A DNA stretch of 64,000 nucleotides from Heliocybe sulcata (Eukaryota > Basidiomycota > Agaricomycetes > Gloeophyllales > Gloeophyllaceae): positions 19,031 to 83,030 of the forward strand of contig ML213538.1 of the NCBI GenBank assembly GCA_004369045.1, read 5' to 3'. The position numbers and the translations under genes were made by a program. The notes below the pieces were generated by a model. That model was given only the letters and a program-made list of their open reading frames with translations, made no database searches and was not told where the DNA came from. How positions within the stretch are numbered: position 1 is the first letter of the stretch; each line of letters starts with the position of its first letter. This document shows positions 1 through 10,756 of this stretch, one piece after another.

Positions 1-1716
1 GTACAGGTTAGCATAACAGACACCTTCCAATCCGTCGTATCTGCGCACCGACGGGCATATTAAACTACTAGGAGAAGAGGACAAAAGGGTCGCCTAAGTA
101 GGAATATCAATGGGAGGTATATGTGTTTTAAATTTAGGTTGACTGATGACAGAAGATCTGTGATTAGCTTGGGTGCATTGTTCAATTGGGTTCTTTCGAC
201 TTTGACGAGCTTGAGCTTGATGTAAAAGGATGCTTTGGCGGTGGTAGAAACGTTGACAATGACAATGCGTGAATGTTTGTTTGATATTTACGGCGACAAC
301 CGCCCAATTGAGCGTGCCTGAAGGAAAGCGCCTCGGGTGATCTTGCTTCGGCAATACCGACATGGTTATTAGTGCTGCCATATAAAGGATTATCTGGACT
401 TGAATTAAAAATTACGTCAGCTGGACCTCTGGCACTTATTTTGTTCAGAAGTTGGGGAGCTGTCACATTAAGCCACTTATGGCAGGACACCTTCCCGTTA
501 AAATGACCCAAGGCTCTTCCTGGACGCTCTGATACGTCATGTGACGCATCTACCGCACCCTCTCTTTCGTATATAAAGGCCATGGTCTCAAGTTGTCCCT
601 TCCTTAGTTTCCTCCCTTCTCTTCTCTCCTCGTCCGAGGCCGCGTTGTGTAACTTTGTCTGCCTTGGTCTATTCCTTACCGCATACAGCCTGATAAGAAA
701 GATAATACCATTTATAAAGTCAACTGTAAGTTTACCTCTTTGTACAGCAGGTACGTCAGATTGCCTCGCATTATATTCCTGACTTCTCTTTCTATTGACT
801 GGATTACAGGGTCCCGGCTCGCCTTTCGTACTCCGACGCACTTGCCGAGCCCAGTCACTGGGCAGGCTCAGAGCTGTGCTGCGATCAGATCTGCGTACTA
901 GCGAAACGCTCGACCCAAGCAGGCCGCTCAAATGCCCTGACGTTATCGCGGAGGACGTTGGCGAGGATGCTTACCACACACAGCGGCAATGCCTGCCCGG
1001 CATGTATAAGCTGTTCCCCCCCTCCTGTCAGGAGCTTCAGAGCGGTATCCAGCGTCTTGCTTTCGAACTGCGCAACGTCTGCTGCTTATCGTCAACACCC
1101 GAGATAACTGCCTGAAACTCTAGCGTGCGTGGAGTAAGAAGAATAACGAAGCCACGACTACACCATATACAGGCTCGCGACTCGGCAGGTCTGTTTCCCT
1201 CCTTTATCCACATCCTTTCGCTGACACCGCGCCCCGGAATCTGATCATGTATCATAACGCGTCGTCAAGGCCTTAGAGATTCTCCTTATAATAGACTGAT
1301 CGCTGCAAGGCGCGCGTCTAACGCAGCTATTATCCACTGGTATGTCCTTGCCGTCACTCCGAAATTCTCCACTCATTCCCCCTCAGCTTGTCGATCCTTG
1401 CCCCAGTCGCTCCTTACACAGGTCGGAACACGAACGGACAGCATGTCTCGTCCCGTTTCCGTGCATTATGACGTCTCGGCGTCCCGATCAGTGAGTCTGG
1501 TCATCCCGTTATTTTCATCTTTATCGGCCGGCGTTGCTCGCCCAACCCGGTGTTCATGGAGCACTCGGCGCTGGGGTCTCGTTTCATACTCTTGAAAATG
1601 TCCCGCCACTGCCATTCCCATTTACTCTTTCAACCTCATACCTTCCGTTCACTACCCTGCCGTCGAACCGTCGGATACTTACCACCGCTCGTTTGCCCCA
1701 GCCTCGTCCGAAATCG
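1..1716. other. Upstream region, no convincing coding gene
   Basis: No protein family was recognised on either strand. The stretch holds a TATA box near 570 followed by a pyrimidine-rich tract and one well-formed possible intron (GTAAGT at 726 to TTACAG at 809). These would suit the promoter and a spliced 5' leader of the Ser-rich gene starting at 1717. The open frame starting at the ATG at 582 is not called as a gene, because that ATG lies only 5 bases after the TATA box and would be upstream of the expected transcription start. Confidence 0.4.
570..577 (+). promoter_or_regulatory. TATA box (TATATAAA)
   Basis: A perfect TATATAAA is followed about 25 bases on by a C/T-rich tract, the usual context of fungal transcription starts. 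It may drive the Ser-rich gene at 1717 through a long leader with an intron at 726-809. This link is inferred and rests only on position. Confidence 0.45.
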
Positions 1717-3285
1717 ATGCACACGTACGCTTATACCTACAACCCCGATGCCCACCCACAGCACCAGCACCAACTGTCCCCATACCTCCCACCTGGGCCA
1801 TACCCGTCCTCCTCGAAAGCCCCGTCACCTCTCTCGCATTCCTCCTCTCACAACGCACTCGCCTCAAAGCAGTCCCGTCCTCCGGTGGGTCCACGGAGGC
1901 ACACCGTCACTACCAACGCCCCAACTCCTGGTTCGAAACCCATCCGCTCGTCACCGCTCGCCGGGCCGGCTCTCTCTCGCTCGCCCACGAACGAGAATGG
2001 CGACGAAGATGGCGGAAATGAGAAGGGGAAGAAGAAACCTAGGAGGATCTCGAGCTTCGGAGATCTGCTCGGCAAGAGCAGGGACAAGGACAAGGAGGAG
2101 TGGGACGCGGTGACGGAGTCGACGCATACCCACCACTCGTCGGCGTCGTCGCACTCGCATCCTGGGTCCTCCGGGGGCTCACCGACGAGCACGACTTCGG
2201 CGTCGTCCAGGAGCAGCACGTTTACCAGTGCGTCCCGGGCGACTTCGTTGACGTCGATCGCTTCCATTGGGAGCGAGAAGAGCTCCAGGCTGAGCAAACG
2301 GCTTAGCGGGCTTAGCCTGTCGAGCTCCAAAGGCAAGGAGCGGGGCGTGCCAGAGGTGCCGAAGCTGCCCGAGTGGGTGCGTTCCAGCTCGACGCAATCC
2401 GCGCCGTCTTCCCCGCTGTCCAGCCATTCGCAGCCGTTTCCCGTCAAGCCCGAGACGCAGCAGCGGCCTGTGTCGCACCGCTTTTCCTCCTTGACCGCCG
2501 CCTCGGGCAATGCGGACTGGATGACCGCGAATACGTATGGCGAGATACCCAGATTCTCGCGCTTGGGCGTGGCGGGGAGCGGGGTGGTCATGCCCGTGCG
2601 GAAGGCAAGCGCGGATGGGATCAAGGTTACCCGGAGGGCTAGTATGATTAGCCAGAGAAGTGTGGCTAGTGAGAGGAGCATGGGCAAGGGGAAGGGGAAG
2701 GAGAGGGCCCCGATACCCGAGTTTAGGATCACGCCACCCGATGAGGTGGATGGCGGGATGGGGGATTCGCTGGCGCTGAGCAGATCGGCGTCTGGGTCGA
2801 GTGCGGTCAGCAGTGGGAGTGTGGGGAGTATGAGCAGCTTGGGGAGTGTGAGGAGTGTCGGGAGCGCAGAGAGTATGGCGAGCGTCGGGGACGGCAAGCT
2901 TGTAGGCTGGATGAGAAAGAAGATCGGGAGGGCTACAGGGCTGCCGGAGTCGGATGCGAGTACACTGTCGGATGCTTCTAGCTCCAGGTCCTCAACGGCT
3001 GTGGATGAGCGTCGGAGCATAGACGTAATCGCGGAGAGCGAAGGCGAGGACGGGGAAGAGGGTGCGAGGGACCGGGCGCTCGCTGCACTGGAGGGTGTCA
3101 GGCCGACTCCGAGTAGGGGCACGCATGGTTTCGCGGTTGTGAGGGGGGCGAGGGGGAGTATCGAGAAGAGGGAGGAGCGGGTGGCAGTAGATGTGAAGGA
3201 GGAGAAGAAGAAGAAGGGCGGACTGTGGAGGAGGCTTACGAGTGTGAGGAGGAATAAGGTGAAGGGGAGGCAGGGGACGATGTAA
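1717..3285 (+). CDS. Ser-rich, intrinsically disordered protein of unknown function
   Basis: Single-exon frame of 522 codons. The frame is open further upstream to 1534, but only from a TTG; the first ATG is at 1717 (MHTYAYTYN) and is used here. The N-terminal 60 residues are rich in His, Gln, Pro and Tyr. Then come a short basic patch (KKKPRRISSFGDLLGKSRDK), long Ser/Thr tracts, repeated SVGS/SMSS runs around residues 350-395, an acidic stretch (ESEGEDGEEG) and a strongly basic C-terminus (KKKKGGLWRRL). There is no signal peptide, membrane segment or recognisable fold. The RRISSFGDLLGKS patch looks like a phosphorylation or docking site, but that is speculation. Composition suggests a regulatory or scaffold protein. 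It converges on the next gene, whose end is about 400 bases away. Confidence 0.7.
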   Translation: MHTYAYTYNPDAHPQHQHQLSPYLPPGPYPSSSKAPSPLSHSSSHNALASKQSRPPVGPRRHTVTTNAPTPGSKPIRSSPLAGPALSRSPTNENGDEDGGNEKGKKKPRRISSFGDLLGKSRDKDKEEWDAVTESTHTHHSSASSHSHPGSSGGSPTSTTSASSRSSTFTSASRATSLTSIASIGSEKSSRLSKRLSGLSLSSSKGKERGVPEVPKLPEWVRSSSTQSAPSSPLSSHSQPFPVKPETQQRPVSHRFSSLTAASGNADWMTANTYGEIPRFSRLGVAGSGVVMPVRKASADGIKVTRRASMISQRSVASERSMGKGKGKERAPIPEFRITPPDEVDGGMGDSLALSRSASGSSAVSSGSVGSMSSLGSVRSVGSAESMASVGDGKLVGWMRKKIGRATGLPESDASTLSDASSSRSSTAVDERRSIDVIAESEGEDGEEGARDRALAALEGVRPTPSRGTHGFAVVRGARGSIEKREERVAVDVKEEKKKKGGLWRRLTSVRRNKVKGRQGTM

Positions 3286-3697
3286 GTTGCGGCAGAAGGC
3301 GTTGCCCAATTGCGTGCATATACCTCGATTCTTTTGGTGTTGTTCTGATTATCTTGTCGCTCGTTTGCTCTACTCATGTGGACTCTAGATTAGCCTGCGT
3401 TAGCTGTTATTCTTACTCTCTATGTTCAAGTACACGCCATCTTGTGTGTTAGTATCGTACCATTGTATACCACTTGCTTAGTGTATGGCCATGAATCTGG
3501 ACTTATTGGGTATTTATGCTTAGATCGTATATATGTTCTCTTCTTATGATACAATTTAAAGTCCTCTTGTCGGTGAGGAATGCGTGCGCTGTTGAGGAAT
3601 CTTGCGTACTAGTACAGAAAGGTAGGGTACGGACTGAAGCTTCTTTCCTGGAACATTGACACCGGCGAAACTCCATCCATCAGGCAGTATAGCAGTC

Positions 3698-4808
3698 TCA
3701 TACGAGCAAGCTCATCTCCACACATCTCTCCTCGGCCTGGTCACGGATGCGCCCAGCTAACACGGCGCCACTCGTTATTCCAGACTCAACAAGTTTCCTT
3801 CTTGCCGCATGGGCACCTGTGATCCAAACCCATGCCACATCCCACCTTTTCTCCTCACCTGCAGTCAGGTATGCATCGAGTGTGGGGTGCTCTGGAAGTG
3901 CCCTGACGTTCACAGATTGCCATCGCTCCCAGTGGTTAGCTCCATTCTTGAAGTAGATGCCAGGTTCGGAGTCGGAGAGGTTCAGCCAGATGTCTCCCGG
4001 CCTGCCTAGGCTGGCAGCATGCTCCTCAAGGCTCTTGGGAGAAAACACCGCAGTGAAGTAGGCATAGAAGAATACGTCGTCGCGGGCGTATGAAAGGGGA
4101 GACTGTCGTTTACCCTGGCGCACTTCAACTTGGACGGCGTCGGCATGCTCCGGTGGTACCCATGGGGGACCCGTTCGGTATGGGTCGTCGGCGGCATCGT
4201 ACATTTGATTAGCATTCCTGCGCGTAAGTAATCAGTTGGATATGATGACCGTTGCTGAGGTGCACGTACGGAGTAGCACGACGTGCCGACTGGGCACGCA
4301 CGTTCCCCTGGTGTTTCTTCGCCTTGCTGGACGACTGCTTATATATGTTCAGCGCGATATCAGCCCCGCTGGTCACACCCGCATCCTCGAGCTTTCGTCT
4401 CCCCAGGCTGAGGTTCTTGATGCAGTGCCAAGTGAGACCCCACCTCCTAGTGCCCGTGCCCGCGTGTAAGTACGCCACAGCCCACGGATGCTCCGGAAGA
4501 CTATCATAGAACACGCGCGTCCAGAGCGTCCAGGTGTTGTTCTCGGTCTTGAAGTGGATGGAAGGCGCGGACTCGGAGAGGTTTAGCCAGAGGTCGCCGG
4601 GTCGGCCGTGCGACGGGCTAGGGATATACGGCGAGCTGGAGGTCGTGGTGAAGCATGCATAGTGTAGCTCGTTATTCACAGGTGCGGAGTATGGATAGGT
4701 AGGTTTTATGGTCGCCATTCTTGAGTGTTTGATGATCCCTTGGATGTTGAGCTCCGGTGGCATGAATAGAGGCGTCGTTGCGTATGGATCTGGTATAAGG
4801 GTGTTCAT
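3698..4808 (-). CDS. Protein with two tandem copies of an unrecognised ~160-residue domain
   Basis: Two adjacent open frames join cleanly: exon 1 4808-4270, intron 4269-4218 (GTACGT..GCGCAG, 52 bases), exon 2 4217-3698. This gives 352 residues in frame. Both halves carry the same motif order: DPY, MPPE/VPPE, an aromatic strand, GRPGD(L/I)WLNLS, I(H/Y)FK, W, LPEHP, AYL.AG, RW, then RRKL..(A/S)G(V/I)TSG. The N-terminal copy is roughly residues 6-165 and the C-terminal copy 191-352. The frame is open upstream of 4808 only from a GTG, so the ATG at 4808 is taken as start; a further upstream exon cannot be excluded. I do not recognise the family. The conserved Trp, His and Arg suggest a small globular domain. 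No signal peptide or membrane segment was seen. Confidence 0.65.
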
Positions 4809-6261
4809 ACCGCCGCCTTGACGGACAGCACCCGTTTCTATTCTGTTACAAGCAGTGGTAATGGGTGCACGCACGGGGATAAGACGAGTATTCTGTTTCT
4901 GCTTGAGCCGTCGATTCGAGACTTTATGAATCGACTTGATCGCGGATGATTAGCCCACTTTTCTCGCGTGAGATTGAGCTCTGATATAAGCGAGAGGCCA
5001 GCGAAGATGAAGACAGGTTGGCAGATATCGGATGTGGTTCAGAGGTAAGTGCCGCCACAGAGACTCATTGCTCCAGATCAACTTGTGTGGCACGATCAAT
5101 CGCGGTGCCACAGTTTGCATTTCCCACGGATGGGCATCAACGTGAGCCACATGATGCCGCCGGCAGTACAGATTTTTGACGACGCTTTAGAACAGATGGG
5201 CCGCCCATTTCTTAGCTATAGTGTAGACTAATACTTCTTACTGCACTGAGAGCCGTCATGTTTAGAAGGCCCAGGGAAAGCCTGCCGGCGCTTGACACTG
5301 GATCGACAGTCTTTTGGTTGCTTACGGGCTCCTCGCCACAGGACAAATAGAGCCAAAGCGCGGGCGTCCTCGAATCCTCGAATCCTCGAAAGCTCTCGTC
5401 GATGTCGATGTCAGCGGGTTGGCCCAAACGCATAGTTCTTCTCTGCAAGCTATTCTTATTGCTTACTGCTGAGCGCTGAGCACTGAGAGCTAATGCGCGT
5501 CAGGCGTAGCACTAATTCTAGCCAAACTTTCTTTGATATGCTTGCCACATCGGCTTGGGAGGAACCTCGGGACTACTGCAACTCCTTGTTCTCTGAGTAT
5601 CCTGATCTCCTGGAGCACAAATGTCTGTCCACTCTGCCGTCGACGTTGCCAGTGATAACGAAGCAGCGGTCTCTTCTGGCTATACACTCAGCTATGTATA
5701 CACTTGACAGAGAAGTGGGTCTGGTGCTCGCTCTCCACGTAATGCCAGGCGACCGCTGACCTTGCGCCAACTGTGCCCTCTCTTCCATTCCTCCCTCCAG
5801 TCTCGATCCAGGGCAGAAGGCGACTGAACATCGAGTTACTGGCTCGCCCAGATCCGATGTGACCAGCGAAGAAGAGCCTTTCATAGAGCATGAATTGTGC
5901 GAGTAACATTGCTCCCAAATCCTCCGTGTTCTGTCCTGCGGGATACGATAATGGTACAGGTTCTACCAGCTACTCGCATCCATTGAACTCGCGCCGTATC
6001 CCATGACAGAGACGGTCCCATGCTGATGGTCCTTCGTGTTCAATCGGTTTCTGTTTGCAATTGACGTAGCTGATTCCTTGTCGTGTATGGTGCACGAGAA
6101 TACATCGCAGGAGAGTTCTTCTAATGACATGGAAGGAAGGTCAGTTGTCGACAGCTCTGACGTCGACTGCAATGACGATGCCGAGCTCGATTTGCTTAAA
6201 AGCCTCTACGTTGAGCATGGCATCCTCGCAAACCAGACTTGCGATTTTAGCACTACCCACC
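4809..6261. other. Intergenic, nothing recognised
   Basis: About 1.45 kb between the double-domain gene (minus strand) and the decarboxylase (plus strand). Only short, unconnected open frames were seen on both strands, none resembling a known family and none joining through plausible introns. It presumably holds the divergent promoters of the two flanking genes. Confidence 0.4.
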
Positions 6262-9200
6262 ATGTCCAGAGTTACCACCTCTTTCAACCAGAACCATGAG
6301 CGTGTCGGCTCATGGTTTCTCGGGCCCAAAGCCGAAAATCTCGACCATTTTGCCCGACTCTTCCATATTGTCGTCGAAGATATGAAGAAAGGACGGCTGA
6401 ACTTTGGGCCCGACGATTCTGTGCGTTCAAATATGGCTACTCTGTTAGCACGCTAATTCACAGTATCTTTAGGTGTCTATCAACAACGACATCCGCACCT
6501 CAGAGGCATTCATGCAGAGCATGGGGGAGACGGAAGCACTCGTTGGAGCGCTCTCCAGCTTCATGGCTGACCATAATGTTCCCTTCTATTCACCCAGATA
6601 CATGGCACACATGTCCTACGAGAATACACGTGAGTTCTCTGCCTTTGCCAAAGTAGCATATATTCACAATTCTCGATAGTCTCCGCCGTTATAGGCTATA
6701 TGCTCGGTCTATTCTACAACCAAAACAATGTAAGTTCCCCGCTGCGTCTGGTGTGCAAGTGTAGACTTACGTGTAAAACAGGTTGCAGTGGAAGCATCGC
6801 CTTTGACGACCTTGATTGAGGCAGAAGTTCGTTCGGCTCCGTTAATGCTCTAGGTCAGTTGCTGATGCTATGCATGGCTCACTTAGGTCGGACAGCAGTT
6901 GTGCGAGATGCTTGGGTACAAGCGCCGTGCACGAGACTCTGACTGGAACCCCGATGACAAGCACTCGAAGGATGATGAACCGTTCGGCTGGGGTAAGGCG
7001 ATTTGTAGTTGAGATGGTGTTCTCTAAACAAGTATGCCTAGGTCATATCACTTGCGACGGGTCGGTTGCGAACTTGGAGTCCATGTGGTGAGCCATTCGA
7101 GCCCGGTCTTGCGTGTTTGTCTCATACATGATTACCTGCTTTGTCTAGGGTCGGTGCGTAGTCGTCAAGGTGCCATCCACGCCTTGATAAGGTGCTTACA
7201 TCTATTATATAGCCCGCAACCTAAAGTTCTACGCACTCTCTCTGAGAGACGCCATGACGGAAGAGAGAACCATCTCTCAGGACGGCAAACTCGTAAAGAT
7301 TCCTCCGCCTCTGGCTTTTGCTTACGACACCTTTATGGTCCAGCCTTGCGTTGGAGCTGCGAAACTGTTCAAGAACTGCAGTACCTGGGAGCTGGTCAAC
7401 TTGAAGCCGCACACGGTCCTTAGCCTCCCCGAAGAGTTGATGGAGCAGTTCGGGGTGTCCAACGACTTTCTGGAGGGGGCGTTGAACCCGTACAGCGTCC
7501 AGACCGTAGGAAAGGACGCTTTTATCCAGAAATACAACCTGCCTCAGCCCGCCTATTTTGTCTCAAGGACGAAGCATTATTCTTGGCCCAAGGGCGCCGG
7601 TACGTACACGGATCCGAGTTTGTCTTCTACGAGCATTTCTGACTGAAGTTGCGATCAGCTGTCTCGGGTATCGGTTCTGAGAACCTCATCGACGTCGATG
7701 TTGACTTGTGTGCCCGCATGGACTCTGAGCGTCTGAAACAACTGCTGGACACGTGTCTTGAAGAAAAGCGTCCGGTCTACTGCGTCGTTGGTATCATGGG
7801 CAGTACCGAGCATGGTGCCGTCGATCCCTTGTCAGAAATTTTGCGTCTCAAGTACGCGTACGAGGAGAAAGGTCTCTCTTTCATGGTCCATGCGGACGCC
7901 GCCTGGGGTGGCTATTTCGCCTCGATGATGAGGCCCATCGCGCAGCCAAAGACTGGCGACCCGAACAACCAATATGTGGGCACCATTCCACTGTCCGCAT
8001 ATACCAACGAGCAGATGAACATGATGAGACTGGCCGATTCCATCACGATAGATCCGTGAGTCGTGCTTGCGCTCCCCTATGTGTCCATGAACACTCACAG
8101 TGCGTGATAGGCACAAATCTGGCTACGTGCCGTACCCGGCGGGAGGCTTGTGTTACCGAGATGAACGATACAGGTATCTGGTGACGTGGACCAGCCCGTA
8201 CTTGGATGGTCAACAAGGCGGCGTGGAAAGTATCGGCGTATACGGTCTTGAAGGGAGGTCAGTATCAACTTTTATCTCTTGTTGCATTACTTCTGACGTG
8301 CGTCCATAGCAAACCTGGAGCCTCGTCCGTGGCGACGTTTATGACCAATGAAACTATCGGGCTACCCCCGCACAAGAATGGATATCATATCTTACTTGGG
8401 GAAGCCGTTTATACCGCCTGCAGGGTGAGCCTCGTCTTCCTAAGCTGTCAGAGCATTCATCTGACCTCTACAAGATGTATTGTCATTGGGTTACCATGGA
8501 CACTGGCTTAGACGGCATTATGACCGTCCCTCTCCAGATGCTCCCGGCCGAGAAGGAAGGTGGCGATGTTGAAGGGCAAAAGGAGATTATCCGTGCGACT
8601 ATCCTCAATCGCCCTAACCTCGAGCTGGTGGAAGATCAGGCAGCATACAGTCTCTTGTGCGAGCTGGGTTCGGACCTCATGATCAACACCTTCGCCTGCA
8701 ACTTCCGTATCGGCCAGGACCTCAACACTGACGTGGAAGAGGCTAACTACTTGAACAGGAGGTTGTACGAAAAGTTCTCCATTCTGAAACCTAGCGACAA
8801 TATGCACGAGCGTGATCTCATCATCATGGCGACGAGCCTGTCGCAGGACAGCTACGGCGCCTGTCTCAAGCATTGGAAGACGAGGCTGGGTCTGCAAGGC
8901 GAAGAAGACCTCTATGTTTTGGCTAACGTGTGCATGTCCCCTTTCCCTACCGCCGGCAACTTCATCAATGAACTGGCGGAATCCTTCCAGGAGGCCGCTC
9001 AAGAGATATCTGCTGTAAGTGAAACTTTTTCTCCCATGTTTTGCTGTCCCTAATTTCAAATATAGGATTGTCGCTGGAGGGCGACCGTATCCCAAGACCG
9101 CCATACATTCCTTCTGCGGGGCTCTAATCCCGCGTATCTTGTCTATCTTCCCATGCTCCAGGCCGCAAATGCCCAGAAACAAGCTATCGTCCAGGTCCAG

Positions 9201-10022
9201 CTTCCGCACGATATTCGCGCAAGAGCCACCACCGATGATTCGACCAAGTTCTACACCTTGACCACGACCGACACAGTGACGCTGGACTCTATTTTGCGAG
9301 ACGGTGCCTCTTTCTATGCCTCCCTGAACGAGGGTTACCCGGCCGTTGGCCAGACCGGCACGCAGGAAGCAGTCTTGGTTTCGGATGTGAAGGTCGTGCA
9401 GGACAACCCTCTTGACAGGAAACATCTGCTCGCCGACTATCCCACAAACATGCCGTTCTATCTGTACGGGACGCCGCAACAGGCGCATCTCGAGCACCTG
9501 CTCTTGCGAGCGCCCAACGTCCAGATTTCAGCGAGCGACGTCCAGCTGGACTTTGGATCATCTCAGAGCGCAGTTGAAGAGAGGCTGGGCAGTGGCTTGA
9601 TTGTCGTCATGAAGGACGTGCTGGAGTACGCGATGCAGCCCTTCACGTCGAGCAATCGCCCCAAGATCTTCGAGCCTCAGTCTCTCCCTCATACATTCCC
9701 TGTTGAGGTATACGAGGTCGCTGTGGGAGGCATCCACGGTCGTGACTTGAGCGCAATGCTTGGCCAGAAAGTCGCAGATGGTCATGTCACTGTCACCACG
9801 CCGGTCTATATCGACTACGACTGCCTGAACGCTGATCCCACGGATCCCACGATCGACGGACCGCACACAATCATGAAGCGGTTTATCCTAGAGAAAGCTA
9901 GGCTCTGGGACTCGTACCAGCGCAAGATGGCTACGCGTCGTGAGTGGAGACACGCATTCTTCGACCATCTGAAACACGGTACCAAGCGTGGTGACTCGCA
10001 TCATGGCGGGAGGCACTCGTAA
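6262..10022 (+). CDS. PLP-dependent aromatic L-amino-acid decarboxylase, non-canonical fungal type
   Basis: Group II PLP decarboxylase with a long C-terminal extension. Thirteen exons: 6262-6420, 6473-6629, 6680-6729, 6782-6826, 6887-6992, 7042-7087, 7149-7153, 7213-7599, 7659-8055, 8111-8257, 8310-8424, 8475-9014, 9066-10022. They sum to 3,111 bases, 1,036 residues. Seen: GYMLGLFYNQNNV and EASPLTT near the start, HADAAWGG (396-403; Asp holds the PLP ring nitrogen) and DPHKSG with Lys453, the Schiff-base lysine, whose codon opens exon 10. Canonical enzymes of this family are about 480-500 residues. The extra ~350 C-terminal residues match the layout I know for non-canonical decarboxylases of mushrooms, which turn tyrosine, tryptophan or phenylalanine into amines and in which the tail confers calcium response. 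Substrate cannot be told from sequence. ATG context is CACCATGTC. Confidence 0.87.
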
Positions 10023-10756
10023 GTCGGCGCGTTCTCTGTCAACGGCAAGCGTACAAAAATTCTGTATGAATACGATGGGGTCCGTGCCGGAAGGCTCTTG
10101 TATTTCTTGCTCTGGACGGCGTCGTGATGTCCTGCCAAAACTTGTAATGATCACGATGGTGTCTCCTGTACTAGTAGCAGACCATGATGTGTCAAATCAG
10201 ATGCTTGTTATCACAATCCTTTGATATATAACATTCAACCACCTTGCGGCGCCAGCACGGCAGCTAAGATACTCTCGTTTTAATGGACGGTCACTGGAGC
10301 TTGCATCATTGAATGCCACAACACTCCTCTCCAGAATCAAGGACCTGCACACTTGGCTACGATGGAGGCCAAAAGGGAGAAAATTCCTCGTATCCTTGAC
10401 CACATCGGTTCGGATTCTCATCGCTGTTGATTGTGACCTGTGACTCTTTCAGGCACGTGCCAAATGACAAGCGCCCGTGAGATGCACGTGATAGTGTCTC
10501 GAGCCACATTTGACTTGAGCCGAGGAGCACTTGATAAATAGTAATCCCGAGTAGCCACGGCCAAGCCGTGCATTCGAATTATGACTAGGACAAGAAACAC
10601 GACTTTAGCCAGGATTTACGGCTGTCAGAACTCTTACGCTCGAACATCGCATAGGTAAGTCGTGCAGAGAGAGAGGGATGTGTCGGTCCAAGCAAAAGTC
10701 GAGGGAGGAATAACTACACGAGGGGTCCATTCGTCCCGACCGCCCAAGATAAACAA
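10023..10756. other. Convergent 3' region
   Basis: About 730 bases between the stop of the decarboxylase (plus strand) and the stop of the alpha-amylase (minus strand). Nothing coding was recognised; it should hold both 3' untranslated regions and terminators. Confidence 0.5.

Noticed and set aside
582-1115. Possible spliced gene from the ATG at 582
   Set aside because: The ATG lies just after the TATA box, ahead of the expected transcription start, and the protein resembles nothing known. A 5' leader with intron is as likely.
1848-3377. 509-codon open frame on the minus strand
   Set aside because: It is the antisense shadow of the Ser-rich gene; Ser codons of GC-rich genes leave the opposite strand open. 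Composition is Leu/Ser/Pro noise with no motif.
4209-4874. Two independent genes instead of one at 3698-4874
   Set aside because: A canonical 52-base intron joins the frames exactly, and both halves share the same domain. The upstream part beyond 4808 has only a GTG, not an ATG.
8508-9497. 329-codon open frame on the minus strand
   Set aside because: Antisense of the decarboxylase exons, whose plus-strand reading has all catalytic motifs.
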